Assembly: GCF_023156285.1 (NCBI RefSeq)
Contig: NZ_JAKZAJ010000002.1
Coordinates: 645,917-709,916 of the forward strand
Reading direction: 5' to 3'
Source: Marinobacter koreensis
GTDB taxonomy: Bacteria; Pseudomonadota; Gammaproteobacteria; Pseudomonadales; Oleiphilaceae
Length of the DNA stretch: 64,000 nt
Positions 1 to 9,498 of this stretch are shown here, in pieces (the first letter of the stretch is position 1; each line of letters starts with the position of its first letter). Below the pieces are notes generated by a model. That model searched no databases. It was not told where the DNA came from and saw only the letters and a program-made list of their open reading frames with translations. Both the position numbers and the translations under genes were made by a program.

Positions 1-2941
1 CGAGCGCGCTCCGGTAGCGTTCGAACAGGTCCGGTAAACGACCGGACAGCTCATCGCGCAGGCGATGCTCGGTGACGCCCATGCCCAGATCGCCCCGACG
101 GGCCATACGGTCGAGGGTGATCGCCATGCGTTCGTGCAGTTCCGCCTCGGAGCCGGCCTTTACCACGGCCTCCCGGATCAGCTCGTTGTCCAGTCGCCAG
201 CGCTCCAGACCGTCCAGATCGAAGTTCTCGTTGTCCGTGTCCTCGTCTTCCACCGCCTCGAAATACACCTGCAGGCGGCGTTGGAAAAACGTGTCGATGG
301 GCCGTTTCAGGAAATTGGCCAGATCGTTGAGGCTGATGGGTTCCGCTGGCGTCTGGTACGGCAGGGATTCCCGGTCCCGGGCTTCGGTGTCCGTGGTGTG
401 GGCACTGCGCCACTCGCGTTCGTAGGTGAACAGGCCGCGAGCCTGCAGAACCTCGGACACCGGTTTTGGCGGGCTGTCCTCGCCGGTGTCCCGGGCATTG
501 CTTCCGGGGAAGTAATCCCGGCTGAACGGTTGCAGGGGGTGGCGGGTGGTCAGGGCATTGGTGACCGGATTGTCCGGGGCACCCGGCAGCGACCAGAAGC
601 TGTTGAGGTGATCCTGAAGCTGCGCCACCAGGACCGAGGCCGGCCGTTCCGAGTCGTCACGTATGCTCCGGCCCACCCAGCTGATGTAGAGCTGTTCCCG
701 TGCGGACAGCAGTGCCTCGAGGAACAGGTAACGATCGTCCTCCCGGCGGGAGCGGTCCCCCGGCCGGTAGTCGTTGGCCATCAGGTCGAAGTCCACCGGG
801 GGGCGGGATCGGGGGTAGTCGCCATCGTTCATGCCCAGCAGGCAGACCATTCGAAAGGGAATGGCGCGCATGGGCATGAGCGTGGCGAAGTTGACCTTGC
901 CCGCCAGGAAGCGCTGATTCAGTCCGCCTTCGTCCAACCCGGCCAGCAACACATCCCGGACAATGTTCAGGGGCAGCGGTCGGGCTTCCAGGCCGGCGGC
1001 CAGGGCATCCTCGAGCCACTGCTCCAGCTGACGTCGGAACCGGTTCAGCAACAACAGGTCGTGGCCTTCGACGTTGTGAAAGAACCGGGACAGCATGTCG
1101 GAAAACAGGGCTTCCCAGTCCGCCGGCGTCCGGGGTGTGCGCAGTTCACGCCAGAGTGCTTCCAGACGCTGGACGAAGTCGGCCAGGCGGCCGGCCAGAC
1201 TCGCTTGCAGGCCTCCGATTTCGCCGTAGGGTTCGACGCCGGCCCAGGGATCGTCTTCCCCCATGCCGTAGCCGAGGAGCATGGCCCGAAGCCCGGCCTG
1301 CCAGGTATTGCGTTCAAGGTCGGCCGGCAGGGCCAGGCTTTCCCGGTGCTCGCCGTGCAGACCCCAGCGGATGTTGGCGCCTTCCACCCAGCGCCGGGCC
1401 AGGGGAATCTCCGCTTCCTGAATACCGAACCGGTCGCGGATACCCGGCACCTCCAGCAGGCTCAGGATCTCGCTGACACCGAACCGGCTCCTGGGCAGGG
1501 ACATCAGCGTTTCCAGGGCGATCACCACCGGTTCATGATGGCGCTGGCCCTGATCGGAGATGGTGAACGGGATGTGGCGTTTGCGACCGGGCTGATAGCG
1601 TCCGAAGACCGCCTGAATATGGGGTGCATAGACGTTGATGTCGGGCACCATCACCATCACGTCCCGCGGACGCAGGTCCGGATCGGCATTGAAGGCGGCC
1701 AGCAACTGGTCGTGCAGGATCTCGACTTCCCGTTGCGGACTGTGGGCATCGTGGAAGACAACGGAACGATCCCGGGCCAGATCCAGCTGCCGGTTTTCCC
1801 CACGGATCTCCTGCAGCGGGGTCAGGTTGTAGATGTCGTTCTGCAACTGGTGGAGCAGCGCCGGTGCCCCGGGGTCGCCGTGTGGGGCAAAGATGTCGAT
1901 CTTCTGGTCGGGTGTGTCGAAGTGGCCCCGGTATTGCTCCGGATTGTCGAACTCATCCAGCAGGCGAATGTAGTCGCGGCCCTGCTTTCCCCAGGCCGCC
2001 AGCAGGGGATTGGCGTGCTGGTGCAGCTGATCCGGATCGGCGATCTTCGACAGTGCCGGATGGGCCACACCCCGCTTGCGTTCGGCTCGTAGCAGGTCGC
2101 GGTCACTGACGATGTCGGCCCAGTAGTACTGGCAGGGGTTGTGGACGCAGAGTACCACCTGGCTGAACCGGCTGAGCACATGCAGGGCTTCCAGTGCCTG
2201 GCGGGGCAGGGATGAGACGCCAAATACGACGATGCGCCGGGGTAGCCGGGTCGGGTTTGCCGGGACGGTCAGGCGCTGGCCCTCGTCCTTGAACCGGGTG
2301 TGGATCCGTGAACGGCTGGTGTGGGCCCCGGCGCCGACATCTGCGACCAGTCTGCGCCAGAGCAGCGGCTGCCAGAGGGTTTCCGCGCTGAGTGGCCTTT
2401 CCTCGCCTCGGGCGGTGATCAGCACATCGCTGCCCTGCTCCCAGGCGGTCAGCCAGTCGGCCCGGAACACCTGATACTGGTCAAACAGGTCGGCCACTTT
2501 CTCGGCCAACTGGAAATTACGCAGATCGGTATCGGGACCCTCGAGAAACCGGGCAAGCGGGGCGAAGGCGTCGTCCTGGCCCACCAGGTCGGGCAACAGC
2601 CGGTACAATCGCCAGACCAGCCGGCGTTTGTCGAACGGTGACTGTTCAGGCACCTCGCCGTCCGGCAACACCGCCCGGTAGGCCTGCCAGATAAACCGGG
2701 CCGGAAACAGGAAGTCCATGCCAGCGGCAATCCCCAGGCCACCCCCGGTTCCGTCTTCCGAGCGCTTCTCCGCCAGGGCCAGCTTCAGCCACTGGGCGAT
2801 GCCGTTACTCTGTACCAGGAAGGTTTCGCTCTCCAGCGGTGGCAGCGGGTTTTCCCGGCACAGGAAGACAACCGCGCGCCGAAGATCTTCCAGGTGGTTG
2901 GCATGGATGGCGTGAAAACCGGGTTGGATGGCGTTGGCCAT
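1..2941 (-). CDS. recC: RecBCD exonuclease V subunit RecC (3' end cut by window edge)
   Basis: RecC recognises Chi and splits the strands inside the RecBCD double-strand-break repair complex. The frame reads without a stop from an ATG at 2941 to the window edge, about 980 codons; E. coli RecC is about 1,120, so the last tenth or so is missing. The N-terminus (HAIHANHLEDL, then NPLPPLESETFLVQSNGIAQW) is the typical RecC inactivated-helicase start, and FGVSSLP, LLGMNDGDYPR and ISWVGRSIRDDSERPAS are classic RecC segments. An AAGGAG ribosome site lies just upstream of the ATG. It diverges from the FAN1-type nuclease gene across about 210 bases; recB would be expected next, outside the window. Confidence 0.95.
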   Translation of the reverse strand, partial: MANAIQPGFHAIHANHLEDLRRAVVFLCRENPLPPLESETFLVQSNGIAQWLKLALAEKRSEDGTGGGLGIAAGMDFLFPARFIWQAYRAVLPDGEVPEQSPFDKRRLVWRLYRLLPDLVGQDDAFAPLARFLEGPDTDLRNFQLAEKVADLFDQYQVFRADWLTAWEQGSDVLITARGEERPLSAETLWQPLLWRRLVADVGAGAHTSRSRIHTRFKDEGQRLTVPANPTRLPRRIVVFGVSSLPRQALEALHVLSRFSQVVLCVHNPCQYYWADIVSDRDLLRAERKRGVAHPALSKIADPDQLHQHANPLLAAWGKQGRDYIRLLDEFDNPEQYRGHFDTPDQKIDIFAPHGDPGAPALLHQLQNDIYNLTPLQEIRGENRQLDLARDRSVVFHDAHSPQREVEILHDQLLAAFNADPDLRPRDVMVMVPDINVYAPHIQAVFGRYQPGRKRHIPFTISDQGQRHHEPVVIALETLMSLPRSRFGVSEILSLLEVPGIRDRFGIQEAEIPLARRWVEGANIRWGLHGEHRESLALPADLERNTWQAGLRAMLLGYGMGEDDPWAGVEPYGEIGGLQASLAGRLADFVQRLEALWRELRTPRTPADWEALFSDMLSRFFHNVEGHDLLLLNRFRRQLEQWLEDALAAGLEARPLPLNIVRDVLLAGLDEGGLNQRFLAGKVNFATLMPMRAIPFRMVCLLGMNDGDYPRSRPPVDFDLMANDYRPGDRSRREDDRYLFLEALLSAREQLYISWVGRSIRDDSERPASVLVAQLQDHLNSFWSLPGAPDNPVTNALTTRHPLQPFSRDYFPGSNARDTGEDSPPKPVSEVLQARGLFTYEREWRSAHTTDTEARDRESLPYQTPAEPISLNDLANFLKRPIDTFFQRRLQVYFEAVEDEDTDNENFDLDGLERWRLDNELIREAVVKAGSEAELHERMAITLDRMARRGDLGMGVTEHRLRDELSGRLPDLFERYRSAL

Positions 2942-3149
2942 GGGGCTCCTTGTTGATGATCGTTCAATCCTGACTCGACCGGGGCCTGCTCGCAAGACCG
3001 TCTGTGGCAGTTATCGGTCAACAGTATACCCTCGCGAAGCGTCAGTCAGTGTCGCAGATGCTGGAGATATGGGCATTTGAGTGATGGAGGGCTTCATCGT
3101 AAAGTGAGGGTTTCCTCATCCAAACGCCTTCAGGTAGTACCTATCTCAG

Positions 3150-4865
3150 ATGGCCCGAGCGCAGTTTCCTGAGCAACCGTCCAGTGCGGACCTCTCCAAC
3201 CCCCTGTATTACCTTGAAAACATGGAAACCGTGGTGCGCTGGGTACTCAGCCACCACCGGGATCTGCTGGACAAGGTCGAGACAGGGCGGTTGGAGGCCT
3301 TTATGGACCTTGCCATACCCGAGCGGGCCCTGCTGACCCGGCTGATCATGCGCACCGGAGATCTGTTCCGTGCTGACAAGCTGGCCTACCCGGAGCTCGG
3401 GTCGCCGTTGCCCGCCGTCCTGGCCCGGCTGAACGCGGACGACTGGCTGGATCCGGCGCCCGAGCTGGCCCTCGACGACCTTTTCCGTCTGTTTACCCTT
3501 GCCGAGCTGCGTCCGGTTTTCGCCCCTGCCCTGGAACGGCTCGGCCTTCCCCGCACACTGTCCAAGGCGGCGATGCGGTTGGCGCTCGCGGACGTGCATG
3601 ACGAACCGAAGCCGTTGTCGGACTGGCTGCCCGATACTGGCGCCGAGGTGGTGCGTTTGCGGTATATGGCGCTGTTTGACCGGGTCAGGCTGATGTTCTT
3701 TGGCAATCTCCGGCAAACCTGGTCCGATTTCGTTCTGGTGGAGCTGGGCTATCAACAGTACGAACAGGTGCCGTTCAGCCCCGAATCCCGCGCCTTTTCC
3801 CGGCGTGACCAGGTCGATTGCTATCTCCTGATGCAGGCCTGTCGTGACGCGCTCGAGGAAGGATGGCCCGCAGCGGAGGTGTGGCCCAGGGTGCCGGGTC
3901 CGGTGGACAATCCCTGGCTGGCCAGCCGGCGGGATCGGTTGCTGCTGGAACTGGGTCGGCACGCCGACCGCCAGGGTGACCGGGAACTGGCACTGGCGGT
4001 GTGGGCGCAGAGCAACCATCGGGAGGCACGACTGAAACAGTTGCGGCTGTTGGAGCGCATGAAGCGGTTCCCGGAGGCCTGGGAGATCGCCCGGCGTTGG
4101 CAGGAAACGGACCTGGGGGATGCGGAACAACAGGGGCTGGACCGCATTCTCAAGCGATTGGCTCCGAAAGTAGGCGAGCCCCGGCCAACGCCGATACCCG
4201 CTCCGGAAATTGTCGAGCGGTCGGTGCTTCTTCCCCGCCCCTTGTCCGGATCTGTGGAGGGGGCTGCCGCCGCGTACCTGGACCGGTCCGACGCACCGGC
4301 GGTCTACGTCGAGAATACCCTGATCAACGGCCTGTTCGGTTTGCTGTGCTGGCCGGTGATCTTCAAGCCGGTGCCGGGTGCGTTTTTCCATCCGTTTCAT
4401 GTCGGCCCGGCCGACCTGACCCGGGAGGATTTCACCGAGCGTCGTCGTTCGGACTTTGAGGCCTGTTTCGCGAGTCTGGATAACGGCAGCTATCGGGAGC
4501 AGATCCTGGACACCTGGCAGGCCAAACAGGGGCTGGCCAACCCCTTCGTGATCTGGCCCGCGTTGTCGGTCGAGCTGATCGAACTGGCCCTGGACTGCAT
4601 TCCGGCGCGGCACCTGAAATCCCTGTTCCGGCGTCTGCTTCACAACATCCGGGAGCATCGCAGCGGTTTTCCGGACCTGATCCGGTTCTTCCCCGGGGAA
4701 GCCGACGAGGCGCGCCGTTACGAGATGGTGGAGGTCAAAGGCCCGGGCGACCGGCTCCAGGATCACCAGCGCCGATGGCTGGCGTTCTTTGCCAATGAGG
4801 GGGTTCCGGCCAGTGTGCTCTATGTGCGCTGGCAGGACGAGTCCGGGCAGGAGCACGGGCCATGA
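3150..4865 (+). CDS. FAN1-type VRR-NUC domain nuclease
   Basis: A 571-residue protein with the PD-(D/E)xK VRR-NUC domain at its C-terminus: P508-D509-L510 followed by E528-V529-K530-GPGDRL, the metal-binding signature of FAN1, a structure-specific 5' flap nuclease that unhooks interstrand crosslinks. An upstream helix containing VENTLINGLFG (about residue 390) fits the first catalytic Glu region. The long helical N-terminal part resembles the SAP/TPR-like regions of bacterial FAN1. The gene overlaps the next helicase gene by four bases (ATGA), so the two are translationally coupled. The family role is known for eukaryotic and Pseudomonas FAN1; the role in this host is inferred. Confidence 0.85.
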   Translation: MARAQFPEQPSSADLSNPLYYLENMETVVRWVLSHHRDLLDKVETGRLEAFMDLAIPERALLTRLIMRTGDLFRADKLAYPELGSPLPAVLARLNADDWLDPAPELALDDLFRLFTLAELRPVFAPALERLGLPRTLSKAAMRLALADVHDEPKPLSDWLPDTGAEVVRLRYMALFDRVRLMFFGNLRQTWSDFVLVELGYQQYEQVPFSPESRAFSRRDQVDCYLLMQACRDALEEGWPAAEVWPRVPGPVDNPWLASRRDRLLLELGRHADRQGDRELALAVWAQSNHREARLKQLRLLERMKRFPEAWEIARRWQETDLGDAEQQGLDRILKRLAPKVGEPRPTPIPAPEIVERSVLLPRPLSGSVEGAAAAYLDRSDAPAVYVENTLINGLFGLLCWPVIFKPVPGAFFHPFHVGPADLTREDFTERRRSDFEACFASLDNGSYREQILDTWQAKQGLANPFVIWPALSVELIELALDCIPARHLKSLFRRLLHNIREHRSGFPDLIRFFPGEADEARRYEMVEVKGPGDRLQDHQRRWLAFFANEGVPASVLYVRWQDESGQEHGP

Positions 4866-7123
4866 AGGTCGCGGTTCGGACCCTGTGCGAATTCGCCGCC
4901 CGGACCGGCGATCTGGATTTCCGGTATACCCCTGCACCTTCGGCCGCCGAAGGCATTGCCGGCCACCAGTTGATCCAGTCCCGGCGTACGAGCGACTACA
5001 AAAGCGAGTATTTACTGACCGGAGAATGCCTGGGAATAAAGATTTCCGGGCGGGTGGATGGTTACCATCCGGGCCGCCGTCGGCTGGAGGAGATCAAGAC
5101 CCACCGGGGTGATCTGTCGCGCATCCGCGATCATCAGCGCGCCCTGCACAGGGCCCAGCTCCGTGCCTACGGGGCACTGTTGTGCCGGCAGGAAAACCTC
5201 CCGGGGATCGAACTGGTGCTGGTGTATTACGACGTTGGCCGGGATCGCGAGACCCTGGTGACCGAGTCCGCAACGGCCGGGGTATTGTGGCAGGAACTGG
5301 AAGGCTTGTGTCAGCAATTCCGATGGTGGGCCGAACAGGAAGATCACCACCTGGAGCAACGCAATGAGCGCCTGACCAGCCTGTCCTTCCCGTTTCCCCG
5401 ATTCCGGCCGCGGCAACGGGAACTGGCCGAAACCGTGTACAAGAATGCCATGACCGCCGGCACCTTGTTGCTGGAGGCGCCGACGGGCCTGGGTAAAACG
5501 CTGGGTACCCTGTTTCCGGCGCTGATGGCTGTGGGCCGTTCCGACCAGGACCGGCTGTTCTACCTGACCTGCCGAAACACCGCACGACAGCTGGCGCTGG
5601 ATGCGGTGGACCGGTTGCGGACCGCTCAGCCGGAGACCGGCCCCTGGCCACTGCGGGTGTTGGAATTGGTGGCTAAAGACGATGCCTGTGAACATCCGGA
5701 CAAGGCCTGCCATGGCGAATCCTGTCCCCTGGCCCGCGGATTCTTCGATCGCCTGCCGGATGCCCGCGCTGAAGCGGCCCAGGCTGGCACCATGACCCGG
5801 GAGGAACTGGCCCGCATAGCTGCCGGCCATGACGTCTGCCCCTATTTCCTGGCCCAGGAAATGGCCCGGTGGAGTGACGTGGTGGTCGGGGATGTGAACC
5901 GGTTGTTCGACCAGTCCGCCCTGCTGCACGGCCTTATTCGCCAGAATCAGTGGCGGGCCACTGTGCTGGTGGATGAAGCCCACAATCTGGTGGACCGGGC
6001 CCGGGGGATGTATTCGGTTCAGCTGGACCAGCAGCGGTTGTTGCGGGTGAAAAAATCCGCCCCCACACCGCTGAAGAAGGCCGTGGACCGGACCGCCCGT
6101 GCCTGGCAGGGACTGATCCGGGAACAGGACCCGGATGGCCCCGTCTTCCTCGATGCCCTGCCCCCGGGACTGATCGGCAGCCTGCAGGGGCTGGTGTCGG
6201 CACTCACCGATTATCTGGCGGATCACCCTCCGGATCTGGCGTTGCAGGAGCTGCTGTTCGAGAGCGTGAGTTTCATGAAGCTGGCCGACAGCTTTGGTGA
6301 TCACTCCCTGTGTGAGTTCCGTCGTGCCGGTCGCGGCCGCGCCAGGCTCACCATCCAGAACCTGATTCCGGCGGATTTCCTGAAAGACCGGTTTGCCGCA
6401 GCGGAGTCGGTCCTGTTGTTTTCCGCAACCCTGAGCCCGGGTATCTACTACCGGGACCTGCTCGGTCTGCCGGAGAATGCCGCTTTCACCTCGCTGCCCA
6501 GTCCGTTCAACGCCGACCAGCTGCAGGTGCATTTCACCCCCCGGATCAGCACTCGCCAGGTTCATCGGGAGGAATCCCTGGTACCGATTGCCGACGTCAT
6601 CGCCCGGCAGTTCCGGGAGCGTCCCGGCCACTATCTGGCGTTTTTCAGCAGTTTCCAGTACCTGCAGGCTGTCAGCGAGGCGCTCGCCAGCCGGGCGCCG
6701 GACATCCCCCAGCGATGCCAGACGCCCGGCATGAGTCAGAGTGCCCGCGAGGGGTTCCTGGCGGAATTCCGGCAACCGGGGCCTTCCGTGGCGTTTGCGG
6801 TGTTGGGGGGTGTGTTCAGTGAGGGCATCGACCTGCCCGGGGATCAGTTGATTGGCGCCTTCGTTGCGACGCTGGGGTTACCGCCGTTTGATGCCTGGCA
6901 CGACATCCTGAAGCAGCGCCTGCAGCAGCGGTTTGGTGCTGGGTATGAGTACACTTACCTGATCCCGGGGATCCAGAAGGTGGCCCAGGCGGCGGGGCGG
7001 GTGATTCGCACCCCGGAGGACCGGGGCGTGATCTGGCTGATCGACGATCGCTTCATGGGGGCGCAGATACAGAACCTGCTGCCCCGCTGGTGGTTCACTC
7101 CGGCCGAGTCCGGGTCAGAGTGA
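4862..7123 (+). CDS. XPD/DinG-type Fe-S DNA helicase with N-terminal RecB/Cas4-like nuclease domain
   Basis: A 753-residue superfamily 2 helicase. Walker A (EAPTGLGKT, 205-213) and DEAH (361-364) are intact. Four cysteines (C266, C273, C278, C316) lie between them in the spacing expected of the XPD/DinG 4Fe-4S domain. Before the helicase core, residues 30-85 carry GHQ, GRVDGY (D66) and EEIKT (E77, K79), a PD-(D/E)xK arrangement like Cas4/RecB nucleases. The protein therefore looks like a nuclease-helicase fusion of Dna2-like logic on an XPD chassis. It shares an ATGA overlap with the FAN1-type gene, suggesting joint action on branched or crosslinked DNA. Helicase assignment is firm; nuclease activity is inferred from motifs. 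Confidence 0.88.
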   Translation: MKVAVRTLCEFAARTGDLDFRYTPAPSAAEGIAGHQLIQSRRTSDYKSEYLLTGECLGIKISGRVDGYHPGRRRLEEIKTHRGDLSRIRDHQRALHRAQLRAYGALLCRQENLPGIELVLVYYDVGRDRETLVTESATAGVLWQELEGLCQQFRWWAEQEDHHLEQRNERLTSLSFPFPRFRPRQRELAETVYKNAMTAGTLLLEAPTGLGKTLGTLFPALMAVGRSDQDRLFYLTCRNTARQLALDAVDRLRTAQPETGPWPLRVLELVAKDDACEHPDKACHGESCPLARGFFDRLPDARAEAAQAGTMTREELARIAAGHDVCPYFLAQEMARWSDVVVGDVNRLFDQSALLHGLIRQNQWRATVLVDEAHNLVDRARGMYSVQLDQQRLLRVKKSAPTPLKKAVDRTARAWQGLIREQDPDGPVFLDALPPGLIGSLQGLVSALTDYLADHPPDLALQELLFESVSFMKLADSFGDHSLCEFRRAGRGRARLTIQNLIPADFLKDRFAAAESVLLFSATLSPGIYYRDLLGLPENAAFTSLPSPFNADQLQVHFTPRISTRQVHREESLVPIADVIARQFRERPGHYLAFFSSFQYLQAVSEALASRAPDIPQRCQTPGMSQSAREGFLAEFRQPGPSVAFAVLGGVFSEGIDLPGDQLIGAFVATLGLPPFDAWHDILKQRLQQRFGAGYEYTYLIPGIQKVAQAAGRVIRTPEDRGVIWLIDDRFMGAQIQNLLPRWWFTPAESGSE

Positions 7124-7134
7124 ACCCGGTGCCA

Positions 7135-8394
7135 TCACTGCCTCGGCGCCGGCTTGGCCAGCCATTCGTGACCTTTGAGCATGCCGTGCCAGTACAGCCC
7201 CGGCAATTGCTTGGCTTTCAGCCACCAGGCGGCCCGGGTTGCCTTGGTGCCGTCGTTGAGCCACTTCGGGAAGCTTGGTTGAAGTTGTCCCCCGTAACCG
7301 AACTCCGCCAGTACAATCCGGCCGTTTTCCACCGTCAGCGGACAGGAACCGTAGCCAAGGTAGGCGGCCTGTAGCGGTTGTCCGCGAAGCGCGCTGATCA
7401 GGTTCTCGGCAACGACGGGCACCTGCTTGCGCACCGCGGCGGCGGTCTTGGCGTTACCGGTTCCGTTCACATCGCCTGCTCCGAATACATTGTCGAAACG
7501 CTTGTGCTGCAAGGTGTCATCCGCCACATCCAGCCAGCCGCCCTCATTGGCCAGCGACGATGCCCGGATAAACTCCGGCGCGCGCTGAGGTGGCACGGTG
7601 TGGAGCATGTCAAACCCGACTTCACGGTCCTCGGTGTTACCGTCGGCGTCGGTCTGGCGGAAGGTTGCTTTCTGAGCCGGGCCATTGACCGCCACGAGGT
7701 TGCTCTGGACGTTGACGTTGATGCCGTATTTCCGGATGTAGTCCTCAAGGGCGGGCACGTAGGCCGGCACGCCAAACAGGACGCCACCGGCATTGTGGAA
7801 TTCCACATTGATGTCCTTCAGCACGTCATGACGCAGCCAGTAGTCCGATGAGAGGTACATGGCCTTCTGGGGTGCCCCGGCACATTTGATCGGCATCGGC
7901 GGCTGGGAGAACAGGGCGCGACCACTCTTGAGTTTCTGGACGTTTTCCCAGGTGTACCTGGCCAGGCCTTCCCGATAATTCGAGGTAACGCCGTTCTGCC
8001 CCAGGGCCTCTTTCAGTCCATCAATGCCTTCCCAGTGGAGTTCAAGCCCCGGAGCCAGCACCAGGAACCGGTAGGTGATCCGGGTCCCGTCCGCCATCTC
8101 CACCTGGTTCTCTTCGGGGTTCACCGACTGAACGCTCTGTTGGTACCAGGTAACGAACTCTGGCATGACATCGCTCATCGGTTTGTTGGTCTGTTCAGTC
8201 CGGAAGATGCCACCGCCCACCATGGTCCAGCCCGGCTGATAATGGTGTGTGGAGGATGGTTCGATGATGGCGATATCGAGCGACCGGTCCCTTTTATGGA
8301 GACTGGCGGCAACCGAAATGCCGGCGGCTCCGCCACCCACAATCAGGACGGTGTGGCCTCGGCTGGCGGTTTGGGGAGTAGGCGTTGCGCTCAT
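7135..8394 (-). CDS. sqr: Sulfide:quinone oxidoreductase, type II (SQRDL-like)
   Basis: This FAD flavoprotein oxidises sulfide and passes electrons to the quinone pool at the cytoplasmic membrane. The N-terminal dinucleotide fold is VLIVGGGAAGISVA. The two redox cysteines sit in PIKCAGAPQK and GYGSCPL, the contexts typical of type II (mitochondrial SQRDL-like) enzymes. FGAGDVNGTGNAKTAAA is the second FAD/NAD motif. I chose the ATG at 8394 (protein starts MSATPTPQ) because an AAGAGGT ribosome site precedes it; an open frame extends 22 codons further upstream. It ends 11 bases from the convergent helicase gene. No persulfide dioxygenase or rhodanese is adjacent. Confidence 0.9.
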   Translation of the reverse strand: MSATPTPQTASRGHTVLIVGGGAAGISVAASLHKRDRSLDIAIIEPSSTHHYQPGWTMVGGGIFRTEQTNKPMSDVMPEFVTWYQQSVQSVNPEENQVEMADGTRITYRFLVLAPGLELHWEGIDGLKEALGQNGVTSNYREGLARYTWENVQKLKSGRALFSQPPMPIKCAGAPQKAMYLSSDYWLRHDVLKDINVEFHNAGGVLFGVPAYVPALEDYIRKYGINVNVQSNLVAVNGPAQKATFRQTDADGNTEDREVGFDMLHTVPPQRAPEFIRASSLANEGGWLDVADDTLQHKRFDNVFGAGDVNGTGNAKTAAAVRKQVPVVAENLISALRGQPLQAAYLGYGSCPLTVENGRIVLAEFGYGGQLQPSFPKWLNDGTKATRAAWWLKAKQLPGLYWHGMLKGHEWLAKPAPRQ

Positions 8395-8482
8395 GACTCT
8401 GACCTCTTTTCTTGTAATGCACGATGTATGGGATCGGCTTTGACGCGAATTACCTCCCATACTAGCAAACCATTTAATCTAA

Positions 8483-8507
8483 CGTTATACGAAATAGGAA
8501 TATAACG
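8483..8507. promoter_or_regulatory. Inverted repeat CGTTAT-N13-ATAACG upstream of sqr
   Basis: Six-base inverted arms at 8483-8488 and 8502-8507 lie in an A+T-rich stretch about 90 bases upstream of the sqr start. Sulfide-responsive ArsR-type repressors (BigR/SqrR) bind imperfect A+T-rich palindromes, so an operator is possible. The arms are short and chance cannot be excluded. Confidence 0.25.
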
Positions 8508-8579
8508 ACGCGAGCGCATCGCTCCAGGGTGCGTCAGCCACCCGTTTGTCGGTCTGGCATGGAGTGTCGTTGATTGGCG

Positions 8580-9497
8580 TTACGTTGAGATGATCCTGTG
8601 GATACGGGTTCCGGCGTCTCCTTCAATCATCGCCAGGGCATCCTTCAGGTTGCCAATGACGGCAATGCCGTTCTGGCTTGCGTAATCTCTGGCGGCGCTG
8701 AGCTTGGGGCCCATGGAGCCGGCGGGGGCCTGGAAGTTCTGCACTTCCGAGATGTCCATGTCGGACACGCGGGAGGCATCCGGCTGGCCGAAGTTCCGGT
8801 AGACACCGTCGACATCGGTCAGTAACAACAGGCGGTCTGCGCCAATTTCAGTGGCCAGCCGGGCACTGACCGCATCCTTATCGATCACCGCTTCGATACC
8901 GGTCAGGCTGCCGTCCTGCCGTCGGATCACCGGGATACCGCCACCGCCGGCGCAGATGGCGATGGCGCCCTTGTCGATCAGAAAGCGGATGATGTTCAGG
9001 TCCGGGATTTCGGCGGGAGCCGGAGAGGCAACCACCCGTCGCCATTTGTCGCCATCCCGGGCGATCTCCCAACCCAGATGCTCCGCCCGTGCTTCGGCTT
9101 CGGCCTGGTCGTATACCGGGCCAATGAACTTGGTGGGATGAGAAAAGGCCGGGTCGTTGGCATCGACAATCACCTGGGTCAGCAGGGTTGCCACGGGGAC
9201 GGAGTGGTTCAGCTCGTTCTCGAGCTCCTGCTCGATCATGTACCCGATCATGCCTTCGGATTCGGCCCCGAGGACATCAAGGGAGAAGAGTTCATCCGGT
9301 TTGTAGGCGATGCCCTGCAAGGCGAGCAGGCCGACCTGGGGCCCGTTGCCGTGGGTCACCACCAGTTGGTGGCCGGCCCGGACAAGATCCGCCAGGGGCC
9401 TGGCCGCCTTGCGAATGTTTTCCCGCTGGTTGTCCTCGGTCAGGGGCTCGCCCCGCTGGAGCATGGCATTGCCGCCCAGCGCTGCAACAATCAGCAT
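8580..9497 (-). CDS. arcC: Carbamate kinase, last gene of the arginine deiminase operon
   Basis: Carbamate kinase makes ATP from carbamoyl phosphate and ADP, the energy-yielding end of arginine fermentation. The 305-residue protein starts MLIVAALGGNAML and has the family motifs VTHGNGPQVGLLALQ, CAGGGGIPVI, EAVIDKD and a C-terminal MGPKLSAA. The start at 9497 is one base after the arcB stop and has a GGGAGG ribosome site; a longer frame exists upstream but would run into arcB. It is the last gene of arcD-arcA-arcB-arcC. Confidence 0.96.
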   Translation of the reverse strand: MLIVAALGGNAMLQRGEPLTEDNQRENIRKAARPLADLVRAGHQLVVTHGNGPQVGLLALQGIAYKPDELFSLDVLGAESEGMIGYMIEQELENELNHSVPVATLLTQVIVDANDPAFSHPTKFIGPVYDQAEAEARAEHLGWEIARDGDKWRRVVASPAPAEIPDLNIIRFLIDKGAIAICAGGGGIPVIRRQDGSLTGIEAVIDKDAVSARLATEIGADRLLLLTDVDGVYRNFGQPDASRVSDMDISEVQNFQAPAGSMGPKLSAARDYASQNGIAVIGNLKDALAMIEGDAGTRIHRIIST

Positions 9498-9498
9498 G

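Noticed and set aside
65..2092. Long open frame on the plus strand opposite recC (675 codons)
   Set aside because: It is antisense to a clearly conserved RecC frame; high GC content leaves the opposite strand open. It has no recognisable domain.
3141..4937. Long minus-strand frame opposite the FAN1-type gene
   Set aside because: It is Gln/Pro/Arg-rich with no conserved motif; the plus-strand frame has catalytic motifs and coupling to the helicase.
5012..6775. Minus-strand frame opposite the helicase (587 codons)
   Set aside because: Shadow of a gene with intact Walker and Fe-S motifs; composition is typical of antisense reading.
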